Of a DNA stretch of 64,000 bases, positions 32,030 through 43,832 are shown one piece after another. Within the stretch, counting starts at the first letter, position 1. Each line of letters begins with the position of its first letter. A model generated the notes under the pieces. That model saw nothing but the letters and a program-made list of their open reading frames with translations. It ran no database searches and was not told where the DNA came from. This DNA is from Ambrosia x helenae (Eukaryota; Streptophyta; Magnoliopsida; Asterales; Asteraceae), in assembly GCA_030844895.1 (NCBI GenBank), contig CM061231.1:152363889-152427888 (forward strand), read 5' to 3'. The translations under genes were made by a program, and so were the position numbers.

Positions 32030-32878
32030 TTGTTATTTGTTTGTTCACTTTTTATGAGCAGAAGCATGGGGGATTTCATATGCCCCCTCTTAAACTTGCA
32101 ATTACATATTCCCCAAAATTCAAGTTAATACGGGTTTATATGAAATTGCCCCGTAAAAGTACATACCATACTTGTAAGAAATCTTGGTTAGTTTTTCTTG
32201 CGAACTTTTTGTTGAATATTGGTTCTCGAGGACAGTAGATTCGACGTGTTTTGTTATGTTTTTGAAGTTTTCTTAAACCTTCCAAAGCGAAGCAACCCGC
32301 CAGTTTAAACTTTATAACTTTCGGTTTGTTCTACGGTTTGGCTGGCGAGTTAGAACTTGGATATTTGGTTTAACATGTATTATTTTCCCTCATTTTTTGA
32401 GTACAGAGTGTTGTGTATTAATCAACTTTTATCAAGCTCAAAACTAGAAACCATGCACCATCTTCTTCCTCAACAACCAATCCACCGAGTCGCCAACAAA
32501 CTTACAAAACTCATCACAATTCCCCTTCAATCTATCAAAATCTCTTCAAAATTTGGTCATAAATAGCTACTCTGTCATAAATAATATCTCTAAACCATAT
32601 GTTTGATTTTGCAGTTTGGTGGGTTACGAATCCGAGTACAACACAAACTCAAAATTGTGTCAGACATATGAACCTGAACACAACATGAATATTTATATGT
32701 TGATATAAACACAACCTGTTAGCTAAAGGTGCTTGTTGGCTTGACTCGAAACTGACCCAAACTTACTTATACAAATCCCAAATCAATTAGTTGTAATATA
32801 AAGCTTTAAACAATTTTTATACACACGGACAATAATCTAGTATTCTACGAACTAAAAAGAAAGAAAAAATAAAGGAGG
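32030..32878 (+). other. 3' flank of the nucleotidyltransferase gene and spacer
   Basis: Presumed 3' UTR, then AT-rich spacer. The frames at 32026-32238 and 32357-32566 have no recognisable features. No element ends found. Confidence 0.5.
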
Positions 32879-32895
32879 CACGTGCGAAGCACGTG
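32879..32895 (+). promoter_or_regulatory. Paired G-box (CACGTG) upstream of thioredoxin m
   Basis: CACGTGCGAAGCACGTG: two perfect palindromic G-boxes 11 bp apart, about 83-99 bp before the start codon of the chloroplast thioredoxin. G-boxes bind bZIP and bHLH factors, including light-signalling ones. The role here is inference. Confidence 0.55.
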
Positions 32896-32977
32896 AGGTC
32901 TCATCTACCCAGACTCGAATCTCTGATGTAACGACTAAAAACCAAACAAACTTCAACAACCATCGCGTCTCTCTTCC

Positions 32978-34594
32978 ATGGCCGGCGTTCTTGAGATCCT
33001 CACCGTTCCTCGTCCCCCCGGTTTACCGGCGTCTCCGGTTACCACCTTCTCCACCTGTCGATCATCTGGTTACCCTAATGCTGTAAACTTACCGGTATCT
33101 AAAGCTTTAAAAATCCGGTCATTCGGTCCTACTGCATCAGTGAGCTTGAGGTCCAAACTCGGTAGCCGCCTTAGATGCCGTATTGTTTGCGAGGCTCAAC
33201 AGACAGATCTACAAGGTTAATATTATTATTATTATTCCTTCTTTTACTTCTATTTCTCTAGCATTGAATTGTGCTACATTGTTTATTGCGAATTTGTTTA
33301 CACTTTATTGATACTGTAATGACCTAGGGTTTCGTAATTAGAATATGATGTTCTGTTTGTGGATTTTAGATAATGTTAGTTCGTTCAGTTACACTCGAGC
33401 GGCTCTTCAACTGCACAGTTGATATGATTTTTGTGATCGTTTCGGTTTCGATTTTGTTATGATTCTATAACGCAGCAAGTTGCATAAAATAAGTTCAAAA
33501 CCCTGATTTTTTAGATTGAAAAGGAATTTGATTGACATCTGAAGTCATGAACTCAAATGTAGCTTTTGAGAGTATGTTGCAGTCATGCTGAACATTTGGT
33601 TGTGATTATTCATCGTGAATAAGTAATGCGTTTCGTTTGTTTACAATGTACAAAAGAGTTACTCTTCAACTGTACAGATGATAGATGGATATGATATTGT
33701 TGCGACATTAACAAAAGCGTTGTTTCATTTTCGATTTTGTTATGATTCTATAACTCAGCAAGTCGCCCTAGAAAAGTTTAAATCCATGTATTTTGAGAAG
33801 TCATGTACTCGTTTGCTGGTGTTGTGTGTGTAACACATGAGTATCGGTTATATCTTTAAGGATTTGAGAATTGAGAGTATGTTGAAATCGTGCTGAACAT
33901 TTTGTTGTGATTATTCGTTATCATTCATCAACAAATCATGCATTTTGTTCGTTAATAATGTACAAAAGAGCTACTGTTTAGCTGCATAGATGATATGGTT
34001 TTTTGTGACATTAACTCAAGCATTGTCTCATTTTCTTTTTTGTTATGACTTATGACTTTATAATGCAGCAAGTTGCCCTGTAAAAACGTTTAAATCCATA
34101 ACTTTTGAGGGACATCTGAAGTCATGAATTACTCATATGTAGTTGTTGATTGCGTAACACGAGTATCTGTTATATCTTTTAGGATTTGAGAGTATGTTGC
34201 AATCATGCTGAACATTTGATTGTGATTATTCATCATCAATAAGACAATAAGTAATGTGTTTTGTTCGTTGACAATGGCAGTGCTACCTGTGACTGATTCA
34301 ACATGGCAGTCACTAGTCCTAGAGTCCGATCTCCCTGTACTTGTTGAATTCTGGGCCCCGTGGTGTGGGCCATGCCGCATGATCCACCCCGTCATAGATG
34401 AGCTGGCAAAGGAATACAACGGAAAGCTCACTTGCTACAAGGTAAACACTGATGAGAGTCCTTCGATCGCTACCAAGTATGGAATCAGAAGCATCCCAAC
34501 CATCATGGTTTTCAAAGGTGGGGAGAAGAAAGATGCAATCATTGGTGCAGTTCCCAAATCAACATTGTGTACCTGCGTAGAGAAGTTCTTGTAG
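32978..34594 (+). CDS. Thioredoxin m-type, chloroplast
   Basis: Exons 32978-33215 and 34281-34594 (phase 1 junction); 183 residues. A dithiol reductase of the chloroplast stroma, reduced by ferredoxin-thioredoxin reductase, which activates enzymes in the light. The first exon is a Ser/Arg-rich transit peptide ending near RLRCRIVCEAQQ. The second exon is the full thioredoxin fold: VEFWAPWCGPCRMIHPVIDE with the WCGPC redox site, the KVNTDESPSIATKYGIRSIP loop with cis-Pro, and GGEKKDAIIGAVPKSTL. Wording of the fold matches m-type (m4-like) rather than f, x or y types. The intron (1065 bp) is made largely of a threefold tandem repeat. Intact. Confidence 0.95.
33400..34275 (+). repeat. Three tandem ~300-bp repeats in the thioredoxin intron
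   Basis: GAGTATGTTGCAGTCATGCT, GAGTATGTTGAAATCGTGCT and GAGTATGTTGCAATCATGCT begin the same block at about 33569, 33873 and 34190. Each is preceded by TTTTGTTATGATTCTATAAC-like text and followed by AATAAGTAATG..TTTTGTTCG-like text. The last copy runs to the splice acceptor. Confidence 0.85.
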
Positions 34595-35921
34595 AGGTAT
34601 TATGTTCATACCAGTTCCGCTTGAATTTGGCGCCTTCTAATTTGTTTCAGCTCTATCAAGCTTTTGAAATTTAAGCTTTCCTGTTTATGTTTCTCAACTG
34701 ATAGGATTGGGAGTTTAGCTTGTGCACTAGGTTGATTTTGTTCTATTCGCTTGGCTTGGTTATTCGGCTACGTATGCACCCTACAGCGTATGTTTATTTC
34801 ATTCAAGGAAGCAAGGATAAAAACCATTGTCAAATAACACTTGTGCTTTAACTTAACTGTTGTTATTAAAGCTCATAAGGTTTATATGAGAGGGTGTTTA
34901 ATACAGAATCAGTTTCAAGTTGAAAAAAGGATAGCAATCTTGCAATAATATAGCTAAAGGCTAAATAACTAGTATATTTTATCGACTGTGAAATCTGAAA
35001 GGTTAATCCTGATTTCTGTCTACTCAGGCGATGGTTTCCCTACTTTTTGTTAAAACTGGATCGTTTTCGATTGATCACATCAATCTGGATGGCCCCATTA
35101 TTTGGCCATCTTGTTCTTTGGTCCAAGTGGTTGCATCCTTCTGTTATCATTGTGTTGTTGGTCTTTGGAGGGTTTTTGGGGGTGTGGTCATTGTACAAGG
35201 ACGAGTTGACAACCATTTGTCAGACCGAATTGCAACTAATTAGTATTGCTATATTGATGATTATCGTTGATAATCAGTTACGACTGATGATTAGGTTCCA
35301 TGCAATTATCTATCTTATTATGCAAATCTAAAGCAATTTTCAATAGCATTTTAGTCAGCATTCCCGCCATTAAGAGTCCTATCCCCTCGACCCCACCTAG
35401 GGCTTTGCCCATGAACCCCCATCAAACCCCGGGTTCGTTGGTGCATGAAACAAGAATAATGTGTACTATATTCTTATTTACTTTTGTTCTTAAATAAATC
35501 TCGATTAATCAAATGGTTTGATGACACTAAAATCACCAACACACGTATATATCCACATAATATAATAAATCACCTCCCATATAGTAAAAAATGTGTACTT
35601 TGTATTGATCAGAACTGTAAAAACACATCAATATAATGTGTTTTTAGGGTAGAAGAAGAAATTTATATGGCATAATCTGAATGTTTCTTGTCTCCTGAAC
35701 AAGAGAGGAAAGTGTGTAAGCTCATTAAGTCATTTTATCATTTGAAGCATGAGTCCAAAACAATGAAACCCAAAGTTAGACAATGTCAGTCATAGTGGGG
35801 TGTGATGTCTAAATAAATGAATGCGACAAGTGTCTATGTAAATGACATGCTAACCATAACCCATTGGAAGTTATGATAAGCATGTCTATCTAATGGAGAA
35901 ACCTTCTAATCCATCATGCGA
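34595..35921. other. Spacer between thioredoxin and MLO genes
   Basis: 3' UTR of the thioredoxin then non-coding DNA. Open frames at 35031-35331 are unlikely to be genes. No element termini recognised. Confidence 0.45.
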
Positions 35922-36005
35922 GGTAACTTCTAGTGTTTATGACCATCAAAGGACACGATTAGCGGTAACTTCTAGTGTTTATGACCATCAAAGGACACGA
36001 TTAGC
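35922..36005. repeat. Perfect 42-bp tandem duplication
   Basis: GGTAACTTCTAGTGTTTATG ... CACGATTAGC is repeated exactly twice (35922-35963, 35964-36005). No divergence is visible, so the duplication is recent. Confidence 0.95.
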
Positions 36006-36493
36006 GCCGAACAAGCCATGGAGAGTCTTGTGTGAAATATACCCTGTAAGACTCGATTGTTGAAATAGAGCGTTCCGCACAAAATAAGGGTCTAAATGGT
36101 GCTAAAGTAAATAAGACACTATGACCCCGTTCATAGTGTAACAAGGTCGTCATAAACACAGAAAAGGCACGAAAACAGGCAACAATTTCAAATAACTGCA
36201 ACACACAAAATTATAGCTGCGAATCAGGCTTGAAAGTTCTTATTTAGCAGTACAACTATAGTTCCGGCTGTTGTTGCCTGGAAGGAGGTTTCTTATATAG
36301 ACACGAAAGCTGTGTTACGGAAATGTGTTCATTACATACCTTACCCATTTCTATTGATGCCATATTTGTAATCTTTATATAGACTAGTTTTATCATTAAT
36401 TATTTCACATTCGTATGGTATTATGAGCAATTTCTCCTACGCATATTAACAAGTAAAAGTAACTGTAACTGTAACAAGCGTCCATCTTCGCCT

Positions 36494-39400
36494 TCATTCT
36501 GGCTGAGCTGGCAATGACAATGATCTCGTCACAGTTACTGGCACAAAACTTGGTGAAGGTGCAGCCGACACAGATGCACATGGTTTAAGCAGAGGCGTGC
36601 CAACCCGGCTTGAGTTTTCATTAGCCACAAACGGAGAGTCTGAGCCATCTGTCATTAACACACTATGTGACTGCAACTCGATTTCAAGACCTGGGCTGGG
36701 TGCCAACCCTGCTCGTGGACTATCGAGCTCATGGTTGTCGTATTCCTCTACAGATACCACAGTGCTTGTGTCTGTGTGAACCGTGGAGTCATCACCATAT
36801 ATTCCTAACCGCCGCCTCCTTCTTCTGGCTTCTTTTCCCCAACCATGGATCGTGTCTCTTATTCTTTGGGGAATTAATGCAGCCTTGTAATTTGTACCCA
36901 TCTGCAGGGTAATACAAAGTTCCGATGAATGCCAATATATAAATATATGTATTGCAATTTTCTGGTTCGAAACTTATACCTGCGTAACGAGTGCATACAG
37001 TGGTAGGGTGCTATAACTGCATAAGAACTGTCCTACAAACCTATATGATGGAAATCAGGCGTAAGAACATTGAGGATGACTCATTTCGACTTTTAATCCA
37101 TTACCCAGCCCAACCTGACCCGCCCATTTTGTGCCTCTAAAACAACATGCAAGAAATCAAGGCGAAACCAAATGGAGAGATATATGCCTACCCAAAAAAT
37201 AACCGCATATACACGAGCAAATGGTTCTTGATAAAACAAGAATTGTATCCAAATTGCCACTGCAATATAACAACAAATTGTTTATAAAACTATAATTTAA
37301 AGATTTAATGTGGTAATAAAATCAAGTAAAATAAGTTTACCCAGAACCAAAAGAATGACGCCAGCTCAAACGCGTTCTGCATAGAAGTTGCCCATAAATT
37401 AGACAGAATATATCAACCAAGTACTTCAGATTAATCGGACTTGAAACGAAAAATTAACAGAAAAAATAATTAGAAAAAAGATGCTGACCTGGAAAAGAAT
37501 AAAATGGATTAACGAGAGCAATAACTCCGGCTTCTTAAACCAAAACAGTTCATCTCTAGGCTTTAATCTTGTTTCAGCAACGTACCCAGTAATACCAGCG
37601 CTCTCTAGGGCCAAAGTTGCGATCACATGTTGCAGTTTTGTCCCCACAAGTAGAACAAGCTGAACATAAACGCACTCGATCAGAATTCAGAATATTAATA
37701 TAACAAAAAGATGAGTACTTACGGTGATTGGAATAATGGCGATCCAGAAGTAAAGATTTGATCCTGCAAGAAATGTTACAACGGTTATCAAGATTTGAGT
37801 TTGTTCACAACGGGTTTAATACATGATTAGTTAACGTTTGTACCTTTCACGTTAAAAAGCATAAAAGCAACGACAAACCCCCAAAGTGGACCGCTGCAAA
37901 GACCAAGCAACAAAATTAACATTCGTGTATACGATTTGTAAATGTTAATAAATGAGCAAGAAAGAACTATTATTACCTTACTCCGACTATTCTTTGAAAC
38001 TCTTCTTCCATAGAACGGATCATATAACTGTGAAAATCATATTTTGATGTGAGGTTGTGGTTCTGCCATGGATAAGAAAAACAAACAACTGTGAACAATA
38101 ATCTGAAGCTACAAGATCTAAGCAAACTTTATGTCGAATATAACTAATCAAATCGAGATCGCCTCTTTATTCAGATTGACCAACTAACAATGCCTTATGG
38201 GCTACAAGTAAACATAAGTTGATATTAACCACAATAAGTGTTTTGAGTTAGTAGCATAGCATATTAATATTAATGCTAATCATGTGTATAGATTTGACAT
38301 ACCAAGATGAAGGCTTTACGCAATGTAAGGTAATCTGCTCGAACAACTGAACGTCCAAATTGCCGAAAGAAACATATCTGTGAAGTAATTTGAACAAAAT
38401 TATGAAAATTCTGAACATCTGAACTATTAATGGTGTCATTACACAATTCCATATCATCTCTAATGTGTATTTAAAAAAAAATAATAATAATCATAATGTA
38501 GAGAAAAACTACTATGCAAATTCGGAGAGATTTACCATCCAAGAAAAGACACCATTTACAACGAACGAATTTGATGAGTGGAATTTGGCAATTGTTGATT
38601 GCCTCCTCATTGTCTTATTTCTTGATATTTCTGCATTGGAAATATAAATATATAACGCCTCGCCATTTTAAACTTGAGAACAGTTATGAACCAGATATAC
38701 ATATATACAAGCATATAATACCAGTTAACACATCATGTCGGTCCACTTGAGCCTCGTCCTCCCATTTCCGCCAACTGTGGATCTAGACGGATTACAACAA
38801 ACTAAAATTTATCAAAATTATCAACATGAAATATGTTCATATTCTGTAATTTTTTTTATAAAACAGATATCGATTTAAAAATAAATACAAGTATGTAACC
38901 TTCACGACAGCCAGAAGCATTGTTAAGCAGCTGTAAGACACGTGAGTAATCGCCATAACAAAAATAAAGCGGTGTAATTGCTCAAGGCCTTCATATGATA
39001 CAAAGGGCTCGTAATCCTGTAAATAATAAAAAATGATACAGCTTAAAATTATATAGCAGACAGAGCAAGTAATACATTAAACGATTTATAAAAAAATGAT
39101 ACATGAAGTGCGCGTCTTGATTAACACGGCTCACCTTTTGACAGGTGTTCTGGTTCAATACATTCAATACCCTCCGATGAGGGTACGAAAAGTTCATAAA
39201 AAGTTTCCGCTTATTATGCTCCTCCATTTCTTCATCAACCTCAGATCTGGTGCACGGAGCAAATGCACTGTCATAGTACTTTGAGGGGATACAAATATCC
39301 GATATAATGCTAGAAGTGGCTGTAAGAAGGAGCGATATGAATCCAAGAAGCATCAACTCTGCACACAAACAACCGAAACTTGATGATGAGAATAACAAAT

Positions 39401-40041
39401 GCCATATTATAAAGCATTAACCTTTGTTAAACAGATTTTGTATACCGAAATACCTTCTTTCATTTTCTCCACTGCAGCAAGCAACGGCTTGCGATTCGTT
39501 TTCTTCAACCACTAGCATGTTGGAACAAATCATCAAATAACCTATGCTTGTTGCAACATACTTAACTAACACATAAACTCAAACATAAAGAAGATCAAAC
39601 CTAAATATATACACATAATATAGGTAATAGATGTCCTACACTAGGAATCTAGGATACACTTATTGCCCATGGTCACAAAATTTGAACTATAAATAATAAT
39701 AATAATAATATATTACACACAAAAAAAAAAAAAAAATTAGTTTAACAGGTTTAACTTAATGCTAGTGCTAAAAGTAGAATAAAGGGCACAAATATTTCTA
39801 CAATCCATACTCAATCCCACATAAAAGCTAATCAAAAACTACAAAAAAAAAAAAAAAAAAAAAAAAAAAATCGAATATTATTTATTAATGAGTGATGAGG
39901 AAGACTTACATTGCTTAAACGATGAATTGATCTCTCAACAAGCAAAGAAACAACAACAAAGATGGTCAAGACAGTAGCAACAGACCATGTAGGAGTCAAA
40001 GCCAAAGATCTTGACTCTTCTTTATCATCCTCAGTTGTCAT
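36494..40041 (-). CDS. MLO: MLO-like seven-transmembrane protein, 15 exons
   Basis: Minus-strand exons: 40041-39910, 39511-39454, 39358-39135, 39016-38900, 38782-38722, 38630-38536, 38377-38303, 38062-37977, 37893-37844, 37763-37723, 37659-37489, 37376-37341, 37259-37192, 37040-36980, 36901-36494; 560 residues, all phases consistent. MLO proteins are plasma-membrane calmodulin-binding proteins, recently viewed as calcium channels, acting in powdery mildew susceptibility, root touch response or pollen tube growth by clade. Visible: TM1 (SVATVLTIFVVVSLLVERSI), the loop Cys set (FAPCTRSEVDEEMEEHNKR, NTCQK), HRFIFVMAITHVSYSCLTM, FFRQFGRSVVRADYLTLR, GPLWGFVVAFMLFNVKG and the calmodulin site ALIPQRIRDTIHGWGKEARR. 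The Ser-rich tail lacks the acidic F-S-F motif of mildew clades. This favours clade I (MLO4/11/14), roots and touch response, by inference. Intact. Confidence 0.95.
39843..39870. repeat. A homopolymer in MLO intron 1
   Basis: A run of about 28 A on the plus strand, i.e. T on the gene strand, 40 bp inside the first MLO intron. It may be a slipping site or sequencing artefact. Confidence 0.8.
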
Positions 40042-40663
40042 GTTTCACAATAATATTTAATCAACTCCTTGCTTCTTGTTTCTTAATACCCAAATCATTC
40101 AAATGCAAGACACCCACTTTTCCTGGAGTTAACTAATTTAAAAAAAATAATAATAATAATATAATTACTGTGCACAGTTGATGAAGAAAATAAAGATTTG
40201 CACTTTCTTAATCTTTATGTTTACAAGACTTTATATTTGTAAGTATCAAAGAAGTTTTAAAACAAACGAATCTTTTAACTCAGAAATAATAATAATAATA
40301 ATAATGAAAAAGATGGAGCTTTTGAGTGAGAAAAATAATATATGGAAAGTACACTTTGGGATGAACAATTAATATAGAAAAAAAATTAAGGAAGAGGGGT
40401 TTTCTTAGCAACTTCTGACAGACAGTAAGTAGTTTGATATAAAAATCTCTCCAACTGGAGACACTTTTGCTCTGTTTATAGTTTCTCACTCATAATAATA
40501 TACAGACTGAGAGAGAAAGAGAGAGATATTTGCGCGTAATTAGCGGAAACGACGTCGGTTGTTCAAAGGAGAGTAGAGTTTGATATTCATTCTTTTTCTA
40601 TGGTCCTTTTAATTTTTTTGGACGTTGTGATAATTATATTATTTATTTTTTTTTATAAATTTA
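40042..40663 (-). promoter_or_regulatory. MLO upstream region
   Basis: Region before the MLO start. On the gene strand it has a CT-rich leader (plus strand GAGAGAGAAAGAGAGAG at about 40508-40526). No gene on either strand. Confidence 0.45.
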
Positions 40664-41558
40664 CTAGCTATTACCCCGGAGTGTTTCGGGGTTGAAAAAT
40701 CTAATATTACTTAATAAAAAATGATAAAAGAAGTAAACAATCTCAACTTCTTTTAATGTTAAAGAAAGTTGTTCTAATGTTTATACTATCAAAAGGGGTT
40801 CTCATGCTGCGTTCTCAGCAGGTTAAAAAATCTCAACCTCTTTTACTGATAAGCATATCGTTATACCACATGGCAATTCATATATGTAATAGTAGGTTCA
40901 AAAACATATATACTATCATAACATGATTAGTGACTTGTCTATATATGATTAAGAAATTACCTAAATACATTGTGTTTTTTTTTCTGCATGAACAAAAAAC
41001 TCACTAAAAAAACATTTTTTTTCGTTTTTGTATAGCACTATATATGGTGCTCGTTGGAACGATAATAAAGCGATCGTTAATTTGGTGTAATTTTTTTTTT
41101 CAAAAAAATGTCATACATAAAAATTACTAACGTTTAAAAATTGTGAGCGGAAAATAAGATAAAAAGATTAATTTTTTTTTCAAGTAAATTTACTTCTCAT
41201 TAAAACAAAATACGAAAGTTACATCATAATAGCAAGTAGACGGGCAACAAGCTGCGCCGCTATTATGTTTGAAATATTAATTAACATGTTTGAAATTTTA
41301 AAATAATTAATGGTTCACTAACATTTAAAAAATGTGAGAGGAAAATAAACAAAAGATATTAATTAACATATTTGAAATTTTAAGATAATATAGATATAGA
41401 TTTTATTTAAAAATACAAAATAAATAAATTTAAAAGAAAGCTTCACATGATGCCACATGACACATTCAATGGGGGGGGGGGGGGTTGAGGCCTCCATTGA
41501 ATGCCACCTCATACAAACTCAATTCTTTTATTATAAGTTATAGATTATATATTATAGA
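40664..41558 (-). mobile_element. Non-autonomous Helitron
   Basis: On the minus strand it begins TCTATAATATATAATCTATA after an A and ends with a hairpin (CCCCGAAACACTCCGGGG) then TAATAGCTAG followed by T. TC...hairpin...CTAG between A and T is the Helitron signature. No Rep/helicase. Internally it shares a block with the copies at 47121, 53311 and 57844. Confidence 0.8.
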
Positions 41559-41708
41559 TAGCTAGAACCGTAGTTACTTGTACTCCTGTTTCACGAGACG
41601 CGGTTTACATCTGTTTGTTAACGGGAAATGCGGTTTGAAGTCCGTATATACGTATTGAAACATAATGGTTAACGTTATCGAATAAATGTTTTGGTGCTAA
41701 TATATATA

Positions 41709-42794
41709 AGGGGAAATAGATTTAAATACTCCTAACTATCGCCTATTGGTGGATAATACTCTCAACTTTCACTTTGGTTATTAGAACTCCCAACTTGCAA
41801 CTTATTTTTTTCCATCACTAACGGAGGTCTAACCTGGTTAGTTTTCGTGACAAAAATGTAAAAAACTTAAACTTAAGGGACAGTCTACGTGGCAAAAATG
41901 TAAAAACGTACACTTAAGGGACCTTTTTAAAACTTTTTTATTTTAAAGCCCAAACATCCCCCCCCCCCTTTCTCTCTCTGTCTCTCCCTAAAACACGAAC
42001 ACCATCTGCCACCAACCCAACCCAACCTACCCCACCCCACCACCATCTGCCACCAACATCACTACCAATACACCCTACCACCACACACCCAGAACCACCC
42101 TATCCACCCCCAACCACTACCTGTCACCCACCAAGTTCCACCATCTACAAAACCCTCAACATTCTCTAATTTCTTCTTTGGCGCCGTTGCTGCTCTGTTA
42201 CTTGTCTGGACATTTTCTACTTTATCTAACACTCAAACAACACAGCCTCAACCAAACCCTAATCTTATTACACATGTCTCTAACCCTAAACCTAAAACCT
42301 CTGTTCCATCTTTCTCCTCTATTACTGTCTCAGATGATGTTTGTGCTGATAACTTTAACAAGTTAAATCTTCACCACGACCCACCCGACCCGAATTTTTA
42401 TTATGCCCCGACTTTTAGGTACACCATCGACACCAAGATAAGCAACTGGGACGAGAAAAAAAAAAGAATGGTTAAAACAACACCCATCGTTTGCTGAAGA
42501 ACAGGTGGTTATGGTATCCGGGTCTTTTTATCTCTCCTCTGCTTCTCTCACTATTCCTCTCCGTCGATCTCTTTCTCTCTCCTCTGTTTCTCTCTCTTTT
42601 CGATTCCCCTTTCTCTTCCCATGCTCTCCTTCTCCCCGTTTTCTCTCTCCAGTGGGTGGTTGTTGTGGATGGCGGTTTCGGACTGGTGGTTGATGGTGGG
42701 TGTGGTTGTCGGGGGAAGGGTGGGTAGTGGTGGGAGTGACTGGTGGTGGAAGTGACTGTAGGTTGAGCTGTATAGATCCTCTAAGTTTATAAAA

Positions 42795-42825
<31 letters not shown>

Positions 42826-42987
42826 GTTTAAAAAATGTCCCTTAAGTTTAGGTTTTTACATTTTTGCCACAGAGACTAACCAGGTTAGACCTCCGTTAGT
42901 TTTGGGGTAATGGAACAAAATAAGTTGCAAGTTGGGAGTAATATCCGCAAATAGGTGAAAGTTGAGAATATTTAAATCCATTTCCCT
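41709..42987 (+). mobile_element. Pack-MULE-like element with >100-bp inverted ends
   Basis: Left end AGGGGAAATAGATTTAAATA and reversed right end AGGGAAATGGATTTAAATAT start inverted repeats that stay alignable for over 100 bp (both include CAACTTGCAACTTATTTT and GGAGGTCTAACCTGGTTAG). No transposase. The centre carries a host gene fragment (GT34, below) and CT-rich text. Flanks are TATATA, so the target duplication cannot be judged. Confidence 0.82.
42120..42524 (+). pseudogene. Captured 5' fragment of a GT34 glycosyltransferase gene
   Basis: Frame from 42120 gives FFFGAVAALLLVWTFS, a type II membrane anchor, a Pro/Asn-rich stem, then YYAPTFRYTIDTKISNWDEK. After a run of ten A (42456-42465) the frame slips by one and continues EWLKQHPSFAEEQVVMVSGS. 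NWDEKRKEWLK.HPSF...VMVTGSQ is the conserved entry to the GT34 domain (galactomannan galactosyltransferases such as MUCI10/GT6, xyloglucan xylosyltransferases). The catalytic part is absent. The A run breaks the frame, so it is not a working gene. Confidence 0.8.
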
Positions 42988-43754
42988 ATATATAATAGTA
43001 TTTTCAATGGATTTTATACTGTTACATTGAGAATACAGTACCAGCTTAATTCTTCACGATAAAGAAACAAATCACTATAGTACCGGTTCAATATGAGTAC
43101 ATGGTTACCTGATATAAAATAAAAATAGGTTTTAATAAAAAAATGTTTTTGAAATATTAGTGTATGCTAACAAAATAGGAAGGGTGCATATTAGTACCGG
43201 ATACTATTAAAATGTCCTTTCTTTATGCAGGGGAATGTACTAATTTATAAGTTTGTATCTATTTATATTCACTTGGTCGTTTATGCAAAGATATCACTTG
43301 CTGAAATATGGTGGAAGATTATTACTCTTTTATTTTTTTTATTAAAGGTACTATATTTATATCCCGGGAGCATCCTGGAGTTGAGAAATCTAATATAACA
43401 TATCAATTTTACATACGAAATAGTCTGATGCGCTTTACAGTTAGATGCTAAAAAGCTTCGAGTAGCACCAAAACGCAATAATCTGTAAGCAGCTCCATCC
43501 CTGCTTTTTAAAAATGCATAATCTGTTTTGAATAATCAATCCCAAACACACCAAAAATGCTTAAGCTCGATTGATTTAAGTTTATAACTACTAAAAACTG
43601 TTTGCATTAATTTATTTATACTTTAGCGAAAATATTATTGAGATCTATTATTTTATATTTTCTTTATATTATCATAACAAAATCGTTAAGGAAATAAGCC
43701 GTGTTTGTTTTGTAAACTAGAAATAGTACGATTATAAATAGCTAATGACATTAT
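42988..43754. other. AT-rich spacer with a decayed Helitron-like end
   Basis: At 43361-43390 TATCCCGGGAGCATCCTGG then AGTTGAGAAATCTAATAT matches the reversed 3' ends of the Helitrons nearby, but the terminal CTAG is not kept. No gene. Confidence 0.35.
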
Positions 43755-43832
43755 AGTATAGTGGCATCTTAGGGTATGATAAGATTTGGGGATCATTTGG
43801 TCTTAGGTTTGATTCTCACAATGGGTTATTTT
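43755..43832 (+). repeat. tRNA-derived SINE-like fragment
   Basis: AGTATAGTGGCATC (A-box-like) then GGTCTTAGGTTTGATTCTCA (B-box-like), spaced as in a tRNA head. Short and decayed. Confidence 0.4.
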
